The notes below the pieces were generated by a model that worked only from the letters and a program-made list of their open reading frames with translations, had not been told where the DNA came from and did no database searches. 64,000 nucleotides of DNA from Muricoccus nepalensis (lineage in GTDB: Bacteria > Pseudomonadota > Alphaproteobacteria > Acetobacterales > Acetobacteraceae): the NCBI RefSeq assembly GCF_006438825.1, contig NZ_RCZP01000017.1:1-64000 (forward strand), in the 5' to 3' direction. Below are positions 9,381 through 18,402 of this stretch, one piece after another (the first letter of the stretch is position 1; every line of letters starts with the position of its first letter). Position numbers and translations under genes: made by a program.

Positions 9381-10397
9381 CTACCGCTTGACGTAGAGAC
9401 CCGTCGGGATCTCCTCGTTGAAGCAGCGCTGGTAGTACTCGGCGACCGTGGAGCGCTCCGCCTCGTCGCACTTGTTGAGGAAGGTGAGGCGGAAGGCGAA
9501 GCCGACGTCGCCGAAGATCTTCGCGTTCTCGGCCCAGGTGATGACCGTGCGGGGCGACATGACCGTCGAGATGTCGCCGGCGATGAAGCCCGCGCGGGTG
9601 AGGTCGGCCAGCGCCACCATGGCCTCGATCTGCTTGCGGCCCTTCGTGTCGTTGTCCGCGACGCCGAGCTTGGCCATGACGATCCCCGTCTCCTGCGCGT
9701 GGGGCAGGTAGTTGAGGGTCGCCACGATGTTCCAGCGGTCCATCTGGCCCTGATTGATCTGCTGGGTGCCGTGGTAGAGGCCGGTCGTGTCGCCCAGGCC
9801 CACCGTGTTGGCGGTGGCGAAGAGGCGGAAGGCCGGGTGCGGGCGGATCACGCGGTTCTGGTCGAGGAGGGTCAGCTTCCCCTCGACCTCCAGCACGCGC
9901 TGGATGACGAACATCACGTCCGGGCGGCCGGCGTCGTACTCGTCGAAGACCATGGCGCAGGGGTGCTGCAGCGCCCAGGGAAGGATGCCCTCCTTGAACT
10001 CCGTCACCTGCTTGCCGTCCTTCAGCACGATCGCGTCCTTGCCGACGAGGTCAATGCGGGAGATGTGGCTGTCGAGGTTCACGCGCAGGCAGGGCCAGTT
10101 CAGGCGCGCCGCCACCTGCTCGATATGGGTGGACTTGCCGGTGCCGTGGTAGCCCTGGACCATGACGCGGCGGTTGAAGGCGAAGCCCGCCAGGATGGCC
10201 AGCGTCGTGTCGCGGTCGAAGCGGTAGGTCTCGTCCACCTCCGGCACGTGGTCCATGCGCACCGAGAAACCCGGCACCATCATGTCGCTCTCGATGCCGA
10301 AGGCGTCGCGGACGGAGACCTGCACGTCCGGCTGGTCGACCGTCCCGGTGGGCGAGACGGCGTTGCGGTTCTCGGCGATGCTGGCGACCTTGTTCAT
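9381..10397 (-). CDS. cobS: Cobaltochelatase subunit CobS (AAA+ ATPase)
   Basis: A 338-residue AAA+ ATPase of the MoxR/CobS type. It contains Walker [14 protein letters not shown], Walker [11 protein letters not shown] and the sensor-1 FATANT segment. CobS forms a hexameric ring stacked on CobT and powers cobalt insertion with CobN. The ATG at 10397 (MNKVAS) is the conserved start; the 29 upstream in-frame residues are not conserved-looking. It is first in the cobS - GST - cobT - esterase block and lies 49 bp after a J-domain gene, the usual alphaproteobacterial arrangement. Confidence 0.95.
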   Translation of the reverse strand: MNKVASIAENRNAVSPTGTVDQPDVQVSVRDAFGIESDMMVPGFSVRMDHVPEVDETYRFDRDTTLAILAGFAFNRRVMVQGYHGTGKSTHIEQVAARLNWPCLRVNLDSHISRIDLVGKDAIVLKDGKQVTEFKEGILPWALQHPCAMVFDEYDAGRPDVMFVIQRVLEVEGKLTLLDQNRVIRPHPAFRLFATANTVGLGDTTGLYHGTQQINQGQMDRWNIVATLNYLPHAQETGIVMAKLGVADNDTKGRKQIEAMVALADLTRAGFIAGDISTVMSPRTVITWAENAKIFGDVGFAFRLTFLNKCDEAERSTVAEYYQRCFNEEIPTGLYVKR

Positions 10398-10446
10398 GGG
10401 CGGGTTCGATTCCGTGAGAAGGTGGTGGCCGGCTTGCCTGCCGAAG

Positions 10447-11037
10447 TCAGGCCGCCTGGCTCGGCTGGGCAGCAAGCGTCGCAAGGCGCTTGCGGATGAG
10501 ACTGTAGGCGCGGTTGATGTCCTTCAGCCGCTCCTCGGATGACTTGTCGCCGCCATTGGCGTCCGGATGGTAACGCTTGGCGAGCTCCTTGTACCGCGCG
10601 CGAAGGCCGCTTTCGTCCACGGGCCAGCCGAGGCCGAGCACGTCGAGGGCGGCGCGAAGCTCGGGCGGGGCTTCCCGCGCGGTCTTCTTCGGCGTCGGCT
10701 TCGTATCGGCGAAGAGGCCGAGCGGGTCGCGCATCGCTTCCGGCCCGAGATGGGCCTGGGCCCCGAGCCGGCCAAGGGGCCAGGTGGGGCGCTGCCAGCC
10801 GGAATCGTCGCGCAGGTTCTGCTCGATCTCCTCGGGGCTCATCCCGCGGTAGAAGTCCCAGGCCTGGTTGTAGGCGCGGACGTGCTCAAGGCAGAAATGG
10901 TAATAATCGCGCAGGCGTGACCGGTCCCGCGGGGCGCGGAACTCGCCTACTGCCTCACAGCCCGGCGCGTCGCAGTTGCGCGCCGAGGTGCCTGGAGGAA
11001 CGGTGGATCGGGGGGGTGCTGCGCCGCGTCGGGCCAT
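10447..11037 (-). CDS. J-domain (DnaJ-like) protein with N-terminal Cys-rich region
   Basis: A 196-residue protein. The C-terminal 65 residues form a J domain with the essential HPD in RYHPDANGG, so it should stimulate a DnaK ATPase. The N-terminal half carries CDAPGC and, 25 residues later, FCLEH, a pattern that could bind zinc. This C-terminal J-domain arrangement next to cobS and bolA is common in alphaproteobacteria. The ATG at 11037 is used; upstream in-frame residues are unlike coding sequence. The client protein is unknown, but the link to cobS suggests chaperoning of the chelatase or of Fe-S related factors. Confidence 0.88.
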   Translation of the reverse strand: MARRGAAPPRSTVPPGTSARNCDAPGCEAVGEFRAPRDRSRLRDYYHFCLEHVRAYNQAWDFYRGMSPEEIEQNLRDDSGWQRPTWPLGRLGAQAHLGPEAMRDPLGLFADTKPTPKKTAREAPPELRAALDVLGLGWPVDESGLRARYKELAKRYHPDANGGDKSSEERLKDINRAYSLIRKRLATLAAQPSQAA

Positions 11038-11146
11038 GATGGGGAGCCTTATGATCGCAGCCGCCCGCGTCGGCAAGGAGGGAAACGCTCGCTCACCCGT
11101 GCTGCCAAAGCATGGAAATCCCTCTTGATATGGGCGATACCGACCC

Positions 11147-11434
11147 ATGGACACGACCGAACCCGCCTCGCGCGCCGACCGCCTCCGCGCCACCCTGCTG
11201 CACGCCTTCCCCGGCGCGGAGGTGACGGTGCGCGACGACAGCGCGCTCCACGCCGGGCACGCCGGGGCGCGGCCGGGCGGCGAAACTCATTACGCGGTGC
11301 GCGTGGTGGCGCCGGGCTTCGCGGGCCTGACGCGTCTCGCCCGCTCGCGCGCCGTCCACGCGGCGCTGGACGCGGAGTTCGGCGCCGGGATGCACGCGCT
11401 GGCGCTGGAGCTGCGCGCGCCCGGCGAGGAATGA
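11147..11434 (+). CDS. BolA family protein
   Basis: A 95-residue BolA-fold protein. The helix RADRLRATLLHAFPGAEVTVRDDSALHAGH contains, in its middle, the family pattern in which a conserved His follows the loop; the C-terminal half carries GLTRLARSRAVHAAL and ends in the helix typical of the family. BolA proteins pair with monothiol glutaredoxins and bind [2Fe-2S] clusters, affecting iron signalling and cell shape. It is divergent from the J-domain gene across a 109-bp gap, the usual neighbourhood in alphaproteobacteria. Confidence 0.9.
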   Translation: MDTTEPASRADRLRATLLHAFPGAEVTVRDDSALHAGHAGARPGGETHYAVRVVAPGFAGLTRLARSRAVHAALDAEFGAGMHALALELRAPGEE

Positions 11435-11471
11435 CGCGCCTACCGGGTTGATCGGAAAGGCGGATCCGTCT

Positions 11472-12026
11472 CTAGCCCGGCTCCGCCTTGCCCCAGCGCT
11501 CCGTCACGATCGGGCTGTCGGGCGCGTAGGCGAGGCAGGTGCCGATCATCCGGTTGCGCGAGGCCTGCGCCGCCGCGGGGTCCTCGAGCTCGCGCTTGCG
11601 GCGAACGGGGTAGACAGTCTGGAAGGCAACCGTGGCCATCTGCGCCAGCATCTCGCGCAGATGCGTGCAGCCGAGCGATCCCCCCACCTTCTCCTTCACC
11701 GCGCGGGTGAAGCCGGGGCCGATCTTCACCCCGGCGAGCGCCGCAAAGTTCGGCGCGGCGAGGGGGCAGATCGCGTAGGGCGAGAAGTCGGTGGAGGCCT
11801 CGCAGGCCGTGATCACGAGATCGTCGTCGATCGTCAGGCGCAGCCACATGCCGTGCAGCGCCTCGCCGGGCTCGATCGTGCCACGGTCGAGGTTGCCGAA
11901 GGCGTAGGTCTTCGTGTCCACGAGGTGCCCCTCGATGTCGAAGAGCCCGTCGGCGCGGCGGTAGCCGTGCATGGAGATCTCGCGCCGGTGGAGGGGTTCA
12001 CGCGCGGCGGGGGCTGAAAGGGGCAT
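11472..12026 (-). CDS. DUF2889 family protein
   Basis: A 184-residue protein of the DUF2889 family, recognised from LHRREISMHGYRRADGLFDIEG in its N-terminal third (quoted here only as a region: R-Y-R-R-x-D-G-L-F-D-I-E-G pattern), HLREML and the conserved Cys in GCTHL. No activity is established for the family that I know of; members often lie near aromatic or fatty-acid genes. The ATG at 12026 is preferred to a TTG at 12038. It starts 45 bp after the aroK-aroB stop on the same strand and may be read from it. No signal peptide or membrane helix. Confidence 0.8.
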   Translation of the reverse strand: MPLSAPAAREPLHRREISMHGYRRADGLFDIEGHLVDTKTYAFGNLDRGTIEPGEALHGMWLRLTIDDDLVITACEASTDFSPYAICPLAAPNFAALAGVKIGPGFTRAVKEKVGGSLGCTHLREMLAQMATVAFQTVYPVRRKRELEDPAAAQASRNRMIGTCLAYAPDSPIVTERWGKAEPG

Positions 12027-12071
12027 GGTGCGGCGCAAGGTAGGGCCGCGGGGGGCGGAGAACCAGGGGCG

Positions 12072-13802
12072 TCAGGCCGCGCCCTCGTCTCGCAGCAGCG
12101 CCTCCACCCGCGCGGGCGGCACCTCGGCCGTGGTGAAGGCCGCGCCGGCGCCGCGCAGGAGGACGAAGCGCATGGCGCCGTCCCGCGCCTTCTTGTCCTT
12201 CCTCATGCGCCTCATCAGCGCCTCCGTCGAGAAGCCGCGGGGAAGGTCGCGCAGCCGCGCGGGAAGGCCGACGGAGGCAAGGTGCTCCATCACCCGCCCC
12301 GGCCATTCCTGGGAGAGGTGGCCGAGCCGGGCGGAGAGGCTGGCGGCGAGGCCGAGGCCGACGGCCACCGCCTCGCCGTGCAGCAGGGTGCCGTCGTAGC
12401 CGCACTCGGCCTCCAGCGCGTGGGCGAAGGTGTGGCCGAGGTTGAGCAGGGCGCGGCCGCCCTCCGGCGCCTCCTCCCGCTCGTCGGCGACCACCACCCC
12501 GGCCTTCAGGCGGCAGGACTCGAGCACGGCGTGGCGCAGCGCCTCGGCGTCGCCGGCCATGGCGGCGGGGCCGCGGGCCTCGCACCATTCCCAGAGCGGG
12601 CCCTGCAACAGCCCGTGCTTGGCAACCTCCCCCCAGCCCGCGCGCAATTCCCGCGGCGGCAGGGTGAGGAGGGTGTCGGTGTCGGCGAGGACGATGCGCG
12701 GCTGGTGGAAGGCACCCGCGAGGTTCTTGCCCGCCCGCAGGTTCACGCCGGTCTTGCCGCCGACGGAACTGTCGACCTGGGCGAGGAGCGTCGTCGGCAC
12801 CTGCACGAAGGGCAGGCCGCGCAGCGCGACGGCGGCCGCGAAGCCCGCGAGGTCCCCCACCACGCCGCCGCCGAGGGCGATGACCGTGGTGCCGCGGTCG
12901 GCGCCCCCAGCCAGCAGCGCCTCCAGCACCTCCTCGAGCATGGACATCCGCTTGGAGCCCTCGCCCGGCGGCACCAGCACCTCGGCGCGGAGGTCGAAGC
13001 CGCCCTCGGCCAGGCCGTCCCGCAGGGTGGGCAGGTGCAGGGCCGCGACAGCGGCGTCCGACACGACGGCCACGCGGCGGGAGGGGAGGTGGGGCGCGAG
13101 CAGCCCGCCGGCGCGGGCGAGCAGGCCGCTGCCCACCACCACCTCGTAGGCGCCGGTCGAGAGGGCGACGGGCAGCCGCGCCGGGCGCTGCCAGCCGAGG
13201 ATGGCCCGCTCCACCCGCAGCGTCGTCGTCTCCGGCGTGTCGTCGCCGCAGTCGAGCGCGAGGTCGGCCTCGGCGTAGAAGGGGTAGCGCGCGGCCATCA
13301 GGCCCCGCAGCACTTCCTCCGGGTCGCGCCCGATGAAGAGGGGGCGGTTGCTGCGCCCGACGATGCGGCGCTTGAGCACGGGGATGTCGGCGCGGAGCCA
13401 GAGGGTGACGGCGCCGGCCTCGCGGAGCGCGCGGCGGGTGCGGGCGTCGGCGTAGGCGCCGCCGCCGGTGGCGAGCACGACCGGCGGGCCGGCGGCGATG
13501 CGGCTGATCACCCGGCGCTCGCCGTCACGGAAATGGGCCTCGCCGTAGCGAGCGAAGATCTCGGCCACCGTCATGCCGGCGGCGTTCTCGATCTCGGTGT
13601 CGGCGTCGAGGAAGGGCAGGCCGAGTCGCGCGGCGAGGCGCTTGCCGATGGCCGATTTCCCGGCGCCCGGCATGCCCACGAGCACGATGCTGCGCGACGG
13701 CCGCGCCTCCCCGGGCGGGGGGGCGGGGAGGGGGGAGGGTGGCCCTTCCGCCGCATCGGCGAGCGGCGTGAGGGAAGGGGGATGTACAAGGTTGCGTGAC
13801 AC
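12072..13802 (-). CDS. aroKB: Bifunctional shikimate kinase / 3-dehydroquinate synthase (AroK-AroB fusion)
   Basis: One uninterrupted 576-residue frame covers two enzymes of the shikimate pathway. Residues about 38-205 are shikimate kinase: Walker A GMPGAGKS (43-50), DADTE (66-70), ATGGGAY (111-117) and the lid NRPLF. Residues about 212-570 are 3-dehydroquinate synthase: GGGVVGDLAGF (311-321), VPTTLLAQVDSSVGGKTGVN in part, GEVAKHG and the metal ligands in NLGHTFAHALE and LHGEA. The two are usually separate adjacent genes. The first 37 residues are Pro-rich and probably disordered. The start is the GTG at 13802 or at 13820. Cytoplasmic. Confidence 0.92.
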   Translation of the reverse strand: MSRNLVHPPSLTPLADAAEGPPSPLPAPPPGEARPSRSIVLVGMPGAGKSAIGKRLAARLGLPFLDADTEIENAAGMTVAEIFARYGEAHFRDGERRVISRIAAGPPVVLATGGGAYADARTRRALREAGAVTLWLRADIPVLKRRIVGRSNRPLFIGRDPEEVLRGLMAARYPFYAEADLALDCGDDTPETTTLRVERAILGWQRPARLPVALSTGAYEVVVGSGLLARAGGLLAPHLPSRRVAVVSDAAVAALHLPTLRDGLAEGGFDLRAEVLVPPGEGSKRMSMLEEVLEALLAGGADRGTTVIALGGGVVGDLAGFAAAVALRGLPFVQVPTTLLAQVDSSVGGKTGVNLRAGKNLAGAFHQPRIVLADTDTLLTLPPRELRAGWGEVAKHGLLQGPLWEWCEARGPAAMAGDAEALRHAVLESCRLKAGVVVADEREEAPEGGRALLNLGHTFAHALEAECGYDGTLLHGEAVAVGLGLAASLSARLGHLSQEWPGRVMEHLASVGLPARLRDLPRGFSTEALMRRMRKDKKARDGAMRFVLLRGAGAAFTTAEVPPARVEALLRDEGAA

Positions 13803-13871
13803 GGCGCGCGACGCTAGCACAACCGTGAGGCCGCGTCGTCCGCGCGCCGACGCCACAGCACCAGGGCCGCA

Positions 13872-14084
13872 ATGCCAGAGCCGCACCGTCAGGGCCGCAT
13901 GCCCGCGACGCGCATCCCGGGGAAGTCGACCCCCCGCCTGTTCCGACGCCCCCTCCTGCTGGCGGTCCTGCTCCTGGTCGGCCTCCTCCTCGCGGGGCTG
14001 CTGGCGGTCGGCGCCTTCCCGCCCGCCGTGAAGCAGCAGCCGGTCGAGCGCGTGCTGCCGAACGACCGCTTCGTCCCGCGCTGA
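13872..14084 (+). CDS. Small single-helix membrane protein (hypothetical)
   Basis: A 70-residue protein (61 if the ATG at 13899 is used). A basic N-terminus (TRIPGKSTPRLFRRP) is followed by a long leucine/valine transmembrane helix and a short periplasmic tail ending VERVLPNDRFVPR. I do not know a function. It lies between aroKB (divergent) and xerD, 21 bp before the xerD start and on the same strand, so the two are probably co-transcribed. No strong ribosome-binding site is visible at either start. Confidence 0.65.
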   Translation: MPEPHRQGRMPATRIPGKSTPRLFRRPLLLAVLLLVGLLLAGLLAVGAFPPAVKQQPVERVLPNDRFVPR

Positions 14085-14105
14085 TCCCCGCCTGACCCGG
14101 CCGGC

Positions 14106-14996
14106 GTGAACCGCCACCTCGAGGCCTTCCTGGAGATGCTGGCCGCCGAGCGCGGCGCGGCGCGCAACACCCTCGCCGCCTACCGGGCGGACATTGAGGA
14201 TGCGATCGGCCACGCCGCGCGCCGGGCCGGGGAGGCACCGGAGGCGATGACCGCGGCGACGCTGGCCGGCTACGTCGCGGGGCTGACCGATTCCGGCCTC
14301 TCCCCCCGCACCGCGGCCCGCCGCCTCTCGGCGCTCCGCCAGTTCCACCGCTTCCTGGCGCGGGAGGGCGTCCGCGCCGATGACCCGACGGAGGCGCTGG
14401 ACAGCCCCGCCAGGCCCGCCCTGCTGCCCCGCCCGCTCAGGGAGGTGGAGGTGGAGCGCCTGATCGCGGCGGCCGGGCGCCTGCCCGCGCGGCGGGCGCC
14501 GCTGGCGGTCGCGGTCTGCGAGCTTCTCTACTGCTCGGGCCTGCGGGCGAGCGAGCTGGTGGAGCTGCCCGCGACGGCGCTGCGGGCGGATTCACCCCTC
14601 GTCGTCGTGCGCGGCAAGGGGAGCAAGGAGCGGCTGGTGCCGATCAGCGCCCGGGCGCGCGAGGCGGTCGGGGCCGCGCGGGCGGGGGCGAAGGGGGCGG
14701 AGACCTCGCGCTGGCTCTTTCCCTCCCGCGGCGCCTCGGGGCACCTCACGCGGCAGACGCTGAACAACCTCCTGGAGGAGGCGGCGCTGGCCGCCGGGAT
14801 CGAGCCGGAGCGGGTCTCGCCCCACGTCCTCCGCCACTCCTTCGCCTCCCACCTCCTCGGGCGGGGGGCGGACCTGCGGACGCTGCAGGTACTGCTCGGC
14901 CACGCCGACATCGCGACCACCCAGGTCTACACCCAGGTGCTGGAGGAGCGGCTGCGCGCCCTGGTGGAGGCGCACCATCCGCTGGCGCGCGCCTAG
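14106..14996 (+). CDS. xerD: Tyrosine recombinase XerD-like
   Basis: A 296-residue tyrosine recombinase of the XerC/XerD type. The N-terminal SAM-like DNA-binding domain (1-90) is followed by the catalytic domain with Arg147 (GLRASEL), Lys172 (GKGSKE), His240-x-x-Arg243 (HVLRHSFASHLL), His266 (LGHADIATTQ) and nucleophile Tyr275 (VYT). Length and motifs fit a housekeeping dimer-resolving recombinase acting at dif rather than a phage integrase. No att site or mobile genes are nearby. GTG start. Its TAG stop is part of a CTAG shared with the convergent SDR gene. Confidence 0.88.
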   Translation: MNRHLEAFLEMLAAERGAARNTLAAYRADIEDAIGHAARRAGEAPEAMTAATLAGYVAGLTDSGLSPRTAARRLSALRQFHRFLAREGVRADDPTEALDSPARPALLPRPLREVEVERLIAAAGRLPARRAPLAVAVCELLYCSGLRASELVELPATALRADSPLVVVRGKGSKERLVPISARAREAVGAARAGAKGAETSRWLFPSRGASGHLTRQTLNNLLEEAALAAGIEPERVSPHVLRHSFASHLLGRGADLRTLQVLLGHADIATTQVYTQVLEERLRALVEAHHPLARA

Positions 14997-15736
14997 CGCC
15001 CGCCCGCGACGGGGATGAGAGCGCCGGTGAGGTAGGGCGCCTCGCCCGAGAGAAGCCAGAGGACCGCCTCGGCGCATTCCTCGGCCGTGCCGATCCGCCC
15101 GGCCGGCACGCTCGGCGCGAGCTGCGCCAGCCGGTCGCCCAGGCCGGCGGCGGCGTGGATCTCGGTGTCGATCAGGCCGGGGAGGAGGGCGTTCACCCGG
15201 ATCCCCTCCGGCGCGAGTTCCCGCGACAGGCCGATGGTGAGGCTGTTCACGGCGCCCTTGGCCGCCGCGTAGGCCGTCCACTGCCCCGCGCCGCCGAGGG
15301 TGGCGGCGACGGAGGAGAGGTTCACGACCGAGCCCCCCGCGCCGCCCCGCTTCGTCGACATCCGCCGCGCCGCCTGCTGCGTGCAGAGCATGGTGCCGAG
15401 GACGCTGACGTCGAGCACGCGGCGGATGGTCGCGGCGTCGTAGCCCTCCAGCCGCGTCGCGGGGCCGGTGATGCCGGCGTTGTTCACCAGGCCGGTGACG
15501 GGGCCGAGCTCGCGGTCGATGGCCGCGAACATCGCCTCCACCTCCTCCTCCCGCGCCACGTCCGCGCGGCCGAGGGCGGCGCGGCCGCCGGCGGCGCGGA
15601 TCTCCTCCACCACGGCGCGGGCGCGGTCCTCGCGCTCGGCGTAGTTCACGAAGACGGCGTGGCCGCGCCGCGCGGCCAGCCGCGCGGTCGCGGCGCCGAT
15701 GCCCCGCCCCGAACCCGTCACCAGGATCACGCCCAT
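14993..15736 (-). CDS. SDR family NAD(P)-dependent oxidoreductase
   Basis: A 247-residue classical short-chain dehydrogenase: cofactor motif TGSGRGIG (7-14), NNAG near 86, Ser in NLSSVAA and catalytic YAAAK. The sequence is closest in style to FabG-like and glucose-dehydrogenase-like SDRs; Arg residues after strand 2 (NYAERED) hint at NADP. The substrate is not predictable. It lies 4 bp downstream of the Bug receptor gene on the same strand, which suggests that the two serve one catabolic task. The stop overlaps the xerD stop. Confidence 0.88.
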   Translation of the reverse strand: MGVILVTGSGRGIGAATARLAARRGHAVFVNYAEREDRARAVVEEIRAAGGRAALGRADVAREEEVEAMFAAIDRELGPVTGLVNNAGITGPATRLEGYDAATIRRVLDVSVLGTMLCTQQAARRMSTKRGGAGGSVVNLSSVAATLGGAGQWTAYAAAKGAVNSLTIGLSRELAPEGIRVNALLPGLIDTEIHAAAGLGDRLAQLAPSVPAGRIGTAEECAEAVLWLLSGEAPYLTGALIPVAGGR

Positions 15737-15740
15737 CCGA

Positions 15741-16742
15741 CTACTCCACCTGCAGCCGCAACTCTGCCACCAGGGGGCGCACCTGGGCCACCTGCTGGGA
15801 CACGGCGTCCCGCAGCTCGGCGGGGGAGGAGCCGACGGGCTCGGCGCCGACCTCCTCCAGGCGGCGGCGGACCTCCGGGTGGGCGGCGGCGGCGGCGATC
15901 TCGCGGTGCAGGCGGGCGATCACCGCCTCGGGCGTGCGGGCGGGGGCGAAGAAGCCGTTCCAGCCGCGCAGCTCCATGTTGGGGAAGCCCTGCTCCCGCA
16001 CCGTCGGCACCTCGGGCAGGGCCGCCGCTCGCTGGGCGGCGAGCGTCGCCATCGGCCGGAGGGTGCCCGCCCGCACATGGCCGAGGGCGGTGGAGAGCTG
16101 GTCGCCGCCGAACTGGATGCGCCCGGCCACCATCTCCTGCACGAGGGGGGCGGCGCCGCGGAAGGGGACGTGCTCCATGGCGATGCCGGCGTCGCGCTTC
16201 AGCACCTCGCCGGCGAGGTTCATGATGCTGCCGGGGCCGGTCGAGCCGTAGAAGACGCCGGAGGCGCCCCGGTCCTTCGCGAAGGCCACGAATTCCTGCA
16301 GGTCCTTCGCCGGGACGGTCGCGGAGGCCACCAGCAGCATCGGCACGTTGGCCGCGAGCGAGACGGGGGCGAAGTCGCGCTCGATGTCGTGCGGCGCGCG
16401 GCCGGCGAGCTGGAGGGCGACGGTGGTCGAGCTGAAGGTGAGGTTGTGGAAGAGCAGCGTGTGCCCGTCCGGCGCCGCCTTGGCCACCACGTCGGCGCCG
16501 AGCGAGCCGCCCGCGCCGCCGCGATTCTCCACCACCACGGGCTGGCCGAGCGATTCCGTCATCCGCTGCGCGAAGAGCCGCGCGAGCATGTCCGTGGTGC
16601 CGCCGGCGGGGAAGGGGACGACGACCCGGATCGGGCGGTCGGGGTAGGCGGCCTGGGCGCGCGCCGGGCGAGGGGCGGCCAGGGCCGCGGCGGAGAGGGT
16701 GGCGCCGAGCAGCAGGCCGCGGCGCCGGGTGGTGCTGGTCAT
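15741..16742 (-). CDS. Bug/TctC-type tripartite tricarboxylate transporter receptor
   Basis: A 333-residue periplasmic solute receptor. A Tat-like signal (TTRRRGLLLG) ends at ARAQA; the mature protein opens with the Bug signature YPDRPIRVVVPFPAGGTTD and later has NRGGAGG and the HVPFRGAAP ligand-loop region. Bug proteins bind carboxylates or amides for TctAB-type transporters or act as sensors. No tctA or tctB is nearby, so this is an orphan receptor. It is followed within 4 bp by an SDR gene. The ligand is unknown. Confidence 0.92.
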   Translation of the reverse strand: MTSTTRRRGLLLGATLSAAALAAPRPARAQAAYPDRPIRVVVPFPAGGTTDMLARLFAQRMTESLGQPVVVENRGGAGGSLGADVVAKAAPDGHTLLFHNLTFSSTTVALQLAGRAPHDIERDFAPVSLAANVPMLLVASATVPAKDLQEFVAFAKDRGASGVFYGSTGPGSIMNLAGEVLKRDAGIAMEHVPFRGAAPLVQEMVAGRIQFGGDQLSTALGHVRAGTLRPMATLAAQRAAALPEVPTVREQGFPNMELRGWNGFFAPARTPEAVIARLHREIAAAAAHPEVRRRLEEVGAEPVGSSPAELRDAVSQQVAQVRPLVAELRLQVE

Positions 16743-16933
16743 GGGGTTCCTCCGTGCCCTCCCCGTGTCTCCGGGGATGGGAGGAGGGAGCCTAGCGGGC
16801 CGGTGCGGGTCGCGCACCCCGGTCGCTGCCGGTCGCCGCCCCAGGGGCCGCGCACCCCTTGGCGTCTGGCGTCCGGCCCGCCCCTGCGCTAAGCCCGCCG
16901 CGCCCCCGAAGGCCCCCTCTTGCCGGACCAACG

Positions 16934-17890
16934 ATGCGTCACTTCCTCGACTTCGAGAAACCGATTGCCGAGCTGGAAGGCCAGATCGAGGAGCTGCGCC
17001 GCACGACCGACGCGGGCGGCATCGACGTGGCGGACGAGATCGGCAAGCTCCGGGACAAGGCGGAGAAGCTGCTCGCCGCTACCTACGCGAAGCTCTCGCC
17101 CTGGCAGAAGGCCCAGGTGGCGCGCCACCCCGACCGGCCGAAGTGCCTCGCCTACATCGCGGGGCTGATCGAGGACTTCACGCCGCTGGCCGGCGACCGC
17201 GCCTTCGCGGACGACCAGGCGGTGGTCGGCGGGCTCGGACGCTTCCGGGGCGGGTCCGTCATGGTGCTCGGCATCGAGAAGGGCACGGACACCGACAGCC
17301 GCATCCTGCACAACTTCGGCAGCCCGCGGCCCGAGGGCTACCGCAAGGCGCGGCGCCTGATCGAGCTGGCCGGGCGCTTCAACCTTCCCATCCTCTCCTT
17401 CGTGGACACGGCCGGGGCCTTCCCGGGCGTGGAGGCCGAGGCGCGCGGCCAGGCCGAGGCCATCGCCCGCTCGATCGAGGCCTGCCTCGAGGCGCCCGTG
17501 CCCTTCGTCGCCACCATCATCGGCGAGGGCGGGTCGGGCGGGGCCATCGCGCTGGCCGCGGCCGACCGCGTGCTGATGCTGGAGCATTCCATCTACAGCG
17601 TGATCAGCCCCGAGGGCGGCGCGAGCATCCTCTGGCGCGACGCCGCCCAGGCCCCCGCCGCCGCCGAGGCCTTCCGGCTGACCGCCGAGGACCTCCGGCG
17701 CCTGAACCTCGTGGACGGGGTCATCCCGGAGCCGATGGGCGGCGCCCATCGCGAGGCCGCGACGACGGTCGCTGCCGTGGGGGCCCAGATCGAGGCCTGC
17801 CTGACGCCGCTGCTCGCGCTCGACGGGGCGACGCTGCGGGCCCGCCGGCGGGAGAAGTTCCTCGAGATGGGCCGCACCGGCGTCGCCTGA
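16934..17890 (+). CDS. accA: Acetyl-CoA carboxylase carboxyltransferase subunit alpha
   Basis: A 318-residue AccA, the usual length. It starts MRHFLDFEKPIAELEGQIEE at 16934, the conserved family start, and contains the crotonase-fold core with FVDTAGAFPGVEAEARGQ and GEGGSGGAIA (oxyanion/CoA region) and the SPEGGASILWRD segment. With AccD it transfers carboxyl from biotin to acetyl-CoA, the first step of fatty acid synthesis. It is divergent from the Bug receptor gene. A short GC-only stem-loop (17893-17909) follows the stop. Confidence 0.96.
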   Translation: MRHFLDFEKPIAELEGQIEELRRTTDAGGIDVADEIGKLRDKAEKLLAATYAKLSPWQKAQVARHPDRPKCLAYIAGLIEDFTPLAGDRAFADDQAVVGGLGRFRGGSVMVLGIEKGTDTDSRILHNFGSPRPEGYRKARRLIELAGRFNLPILSFVDTAGAFPGVEAEARGQAEAIARSIEACLEAPVPFVATIIGEGGSGGAIALAAADRVLMLEHSIYSVISPEGGASILWRDAAQAPAAAEAFRLTAEDLRRLNLVDGVIPEPMGGAHREAATTVAAVGAQIEACLTPLLALDGATLRARRREKFLEMGRTGVA

Positions 17891-17892
17891 GG

Positions 17893-17909
17893 GCCGCGCC
17901 CGGCGCGGC
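17893..17909 (+). terminator. Possible GC stem-loop after accA
   Basis: GCCGCGC and GCGCGGC pair around a 3-nt loop immediately after the accA stop, between two convergent genes. There is no T-run, so it is only a weak terminator candidate. Confidence 0.3.
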
Positions 17910-17920
17910 GAGGGCGAGGC

Positions 17921-18301
17921 TCAGTAGCGGTGGTAGCCGCCGCGGTAGTAGCCGCGGCGCGGGCCGTAGTAGCCGCGGTCGCGGTAGTGCGACCGTCGCC
18001 CGCTGCTGGCGATGGCGGCCCCGGCCACGGCGCCGAGGAGGCCCGCCGCGACGGCGGTTCCCACCTGGGCGTTCTGCTGCTCCTGGTAGACCTCCGCGTT
18101 CGCGGCCGGTGCGTAGGCCTGGTAGTCGTAGCAGGCCTGCTGGATGCCCTGCTGGCAGGCATAGGCCGCGCCGCTGGCCTGCTGCTGGTAGGGGCCCTGG
18201 GCGTAGTATCCGGGGCCGACCGGCGCGCAGGCCGCGGCCGTGCTGAGCGCGGTGATCAGGGAGACGAGACGGAAGCCCTTCCGGGCGGGCGAAAGGGGCA
18301 T
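17921..18301 (-). CDS. Glycine-zipper lipoprotein with Tyr/Arg-rich tail
   Basis: A 126-residue small envelope protein. The signal peptide ends in a lipobox-like TAAAC. A Gln/Tyr-rich stretch with two further cysteines (ACQQ, ACYD) follows, then a glycine-zipper hydrophobic hairpin (GTAVAAGLLGAVAGAAIA), and a repetitive Tyr/Gly/Arg tail (YRDRGYYGPRRGYYRGGY). Glycine-zipper segments can insert in or oligomerise at the outer membrane. Function is unknown. It is convergent with accA and lies 102 bp downstream of no operon partner, so it appears monocistronic. Confidence 0.75.
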   Translation of the reverse strand: MPLSPARKGFRLVSLITALSTAAACAPVGPGYYAQGPYQQQASGAAYACQQGIQQACYDYQAYAPAANAEVYQEQQNAQVGTAVAAGLLGAVAGAAIASSGRRSHYRDRGYYGPRRGYYRGGYHRY

Positions 18302-18402
18302 GGGGGGGCCTTCCGGCGGTTCCTGGTGCTAACGCCGCAGGGTCGGCGGGGTTCCCGACCATTCTCGCTCAACGAAACGGTTTCGGGAAGGCGGGCCCGG
18401 CC

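Noticed and set aside
10401-10417. GGGTTCGATTCCGTGAG, resembling a tRNA T-arm
   Set aside because: No acceptor, D or anticodon arm can be built; the bases before it are the cobS coding sequence.
14106-14996. Phage or island integrase
   Set aside because: Length and motifs fit housekeeping XerD; there is no tRNA, att repeat or cargo gene nearby.
17921-17960. Short GTAGTAGCCGCGG-like repeats as a possible CRISPR or satellite
   Set aside because: They encode the Tyr/Gly/Arg tail of the lipoprotein; no spacers of constant length.
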